NCBI GenBank assembly: GCA_025360945.1
Contig: JANYBE010000019.1
Coordinates: forward strand, 1 to 6,605
Length of the DNA stretch: 6,605 nucleotides
Reading direction: 5' to 3'
Origin: Rhizobacter sp.
Lineage (GTDB): Bacteria; Pseudomonadota; Gammaproteobacteria; Burkholderiales; Burkholderiaceae_C
Part shown: piece after piece, positions 6,283-6,605 of the stretch
How positions within the stretch are numbered: the stretch's first letter is position 1
Layout of the letters: the number at the start of each line of letters is the position of its first letter
Position numbers and translations under genes: made by a program
Notes under the pieces: model-generated
The model's database searches: none
What the model was told of the DNA's origin: nothing
Seen by the model: the letters and a program-made list of their open reading frames with translations, nothing else

Positions 6283-6318
6283 CTAGCGACTTATATCTAA
6301 GGAACTCTTAGAGCAATT
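6283..6318 (-). promoter_or_regulatory. Candidate leftward promoter for the transposase-relative/sigma/FecR operon
   Basis: On the minus strand TATAAG (6290-6295) matches the -10 consensus at 5 of 6. Exactly 17 nt separate it from AATTGC (6313-6318), and those 17 nt are the palindrome TCTAAGAGTTCCTTAGA. Alternatively TTGCTC serves as a -35 with a 15-nt spacer. The -35 is weak, fitting a regulated promoter. Transcription would start near 6283, giving a leader of about 55 nt to the ATG at 6228. Confidence 0.5.
6296..6312. promoter_or_regulatory. Operator palindrome 1 (TCTAAG-N5-CTTAGA)
   Basis: A perfect 6-bp inverted repeat with a 5-bp centre (GAACT), repeated at 6329-6345. It occupies the -35/-10 spacer of the leftward promoter candidate and touches the -35 of the rightward one. 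A 17-bp two-fold site next to an XRE regulator gene is the usual form of an autoregulatory operator. That the adjacent regulator binds it is inferred. Confidence 0.72.
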
Positions 6319-6336
6319 CTAGCGCATTTCTAAGAT
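6308..6336 (+). promoter_or_regulatory. Candidate rightward promoter for the XRE gene
   Basis: TTAGAG (6308-6313), 17 nt, then TAAGAT (6331-6336; 4 of 6 to the -10 consensus). Transcription would begin around 6343-6346, on or next to the GTG start. Both elements lie within the two operator palindromes, so a bound repressor would cover them. Both hexamers are weak matches. Confidence 0.32.
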
Positions 6337-6345
6337 TCTCTTAGA
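6329..6345. promoter_or_regulatory. Operator palindrome 2 (TCTAAG-N5-CTTAGA)
   Basis: The second perfect copy of the palindrome, with a different 5-bp centre (ATTCT). The arms are conserved while the centre is not, which argues for a protein-binding site and against a recent duplication. Its centre is 33 bp from that of copy 1, about three helical turns, so two dimers would sit on the same face of the DNA. It ends directly before the GTG at 6346. Confidence 0.72.
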
Positions 6346-6605
6346 GTGACGCGCCCTTCTACCTCTCATTCACTAATACGACTCGGCGCAGTGTTCGGTG
6401 TTCGCCTTCGTCAGGCTCGCGAGCAAATGGGGATTAGCCAGGAGGCCTTAGCAACCGGCGCAGGAATTGACGAGTTCTCGGCCAGCGCAAGAATTAGTCA
6501 GTACGAGACGGGCAAGCACGTTCCTCGCTACGAAATTGCTTGCAAGCTCGCCGACGTCCTGTCCGTCTCGGTTTCGTTCTTGTATGCAAATGACGAGGCG
6601 ACGGC
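6346..6605 (+). CDS. XRE-family HTH regulator (3' end beyond window)
   Basis: A Cro/CI-type DNA-binding protein; 86 complete codons are visible and the gene runs off the window. Seen: LIRLGAVFGVRLRQAREQMG (10-29) leading into ISQEALATGAGI (30-41, helices 1-2 of the HTH), the recognition segment SASARISQYETGKHVPRYE (45-63), and the closing helix IACKLADVLSVSVSFLY (64-80). The stretched turn DEFSASA is typical of an XRE subgroup. The start at GTG 6346 is chosen because LIRLGxxFGxRLR belongs to the domain's lead-in and no other start precedes it in frame; GTG 6391 would cut this off. No ribosome site precedes 6346, and the promoter candidate would begin the message almost at the GTG, so a leaderless mRNA is likely, as in several phage and plasmid repressors. 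The gene diverges from the sigma operon across two operator-like palindromes, suggesting autoregulation and control of that operon. Any C-terminal domain is out of view. Confidence 0.85.
   Translation, partial: MTRPSTSHSLIRLGAVFGVRLRQAREQMGISQEALATGAGIDEFSASARISQYETGKHVPRYEIACKLADVLSVSVSFLYANDEAT

Noticed and set aside
6374..6384. TAATACGACTC, identical to the first 11 bases of the T7 RNA polymerase promoter
   Set aside because: The rest of the promoter (CACTATAG) is absent, and these bases encode the conserved LIRLG lead-in of the XRE protein. Best taken as coincidence.
1..6605. CRISPR array, integron attC sites, rRNA or complete IS element
   Set aside because: No regularly spaced repeats, no convincing attC core sites, no rRNA signatures, and no terminal inverted repeats around the transposase relative were found by reading both strands.

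Overview
The window is GC-rich bacterial DNA with proteobacterial character: an ECF sigma factor paired with a FecR-type regulator, a LuxR-type regulator, a secreted SRPBCC protein, and several GTG starts. A beta- or gammaproteobacterium rich in cell-surface signalling systems is the best guess. The sequence alone does not fix the genus.

Left part (1-2088), all on the minus strand. This is an eroded accessory stretch. It holds an intact SnoaL-like/NTF2-fold gene (49-420) and the C-terminal remnant of a YVTN-type beta-propeller gene, broken by an in-frame TAG (578-970). An intact exported SRPBCC protein follows (1233-1811), then a remnant of the first 32 codons of an ECF sigma factor (1933-2088). 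The remnant matches the intact sigma factor at 5035-5514 at 24 of 32 residues and is split by a 57-bp in-frame insertion bounded by an 8-bp direct repeat.

Middle part (2089-3958). About 600 bp without a convincing gene is followed by an unrecognised small ORF (2694-3128, plus strand). This overlaps the start of a LuxR-family regulator (2959-3747, plus strand). An intergenic stretch then separates LuxR from the convergent operon to its right.

Right part (3959-6605). A tight minus-strand operon reads from 6228 down to 3959: a shortened IS256/Mutator-type transposase relative whose three expected acidic residues all appear replaced, then a FecI-like ECF sigma factor, then a FecR-like transmembrane regulator. 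No TonB-dependent receptor lies in the window. Diverging from this operon is an XRE-type HTH regulator (6346 to the window end, cut off). The gap between them carries two copies of TCTAAG-N5-CTTAGA, 33 bp centre to centre. One fills the spacer of a leftward promoter candidate. The other abuts the GTG start of the XRE gene, which looks leaderless. The simplest model is an XRE repressor controlling itself and the transposase-relative/sigma/FecR operon. This is the most novel-looking unit in the window.
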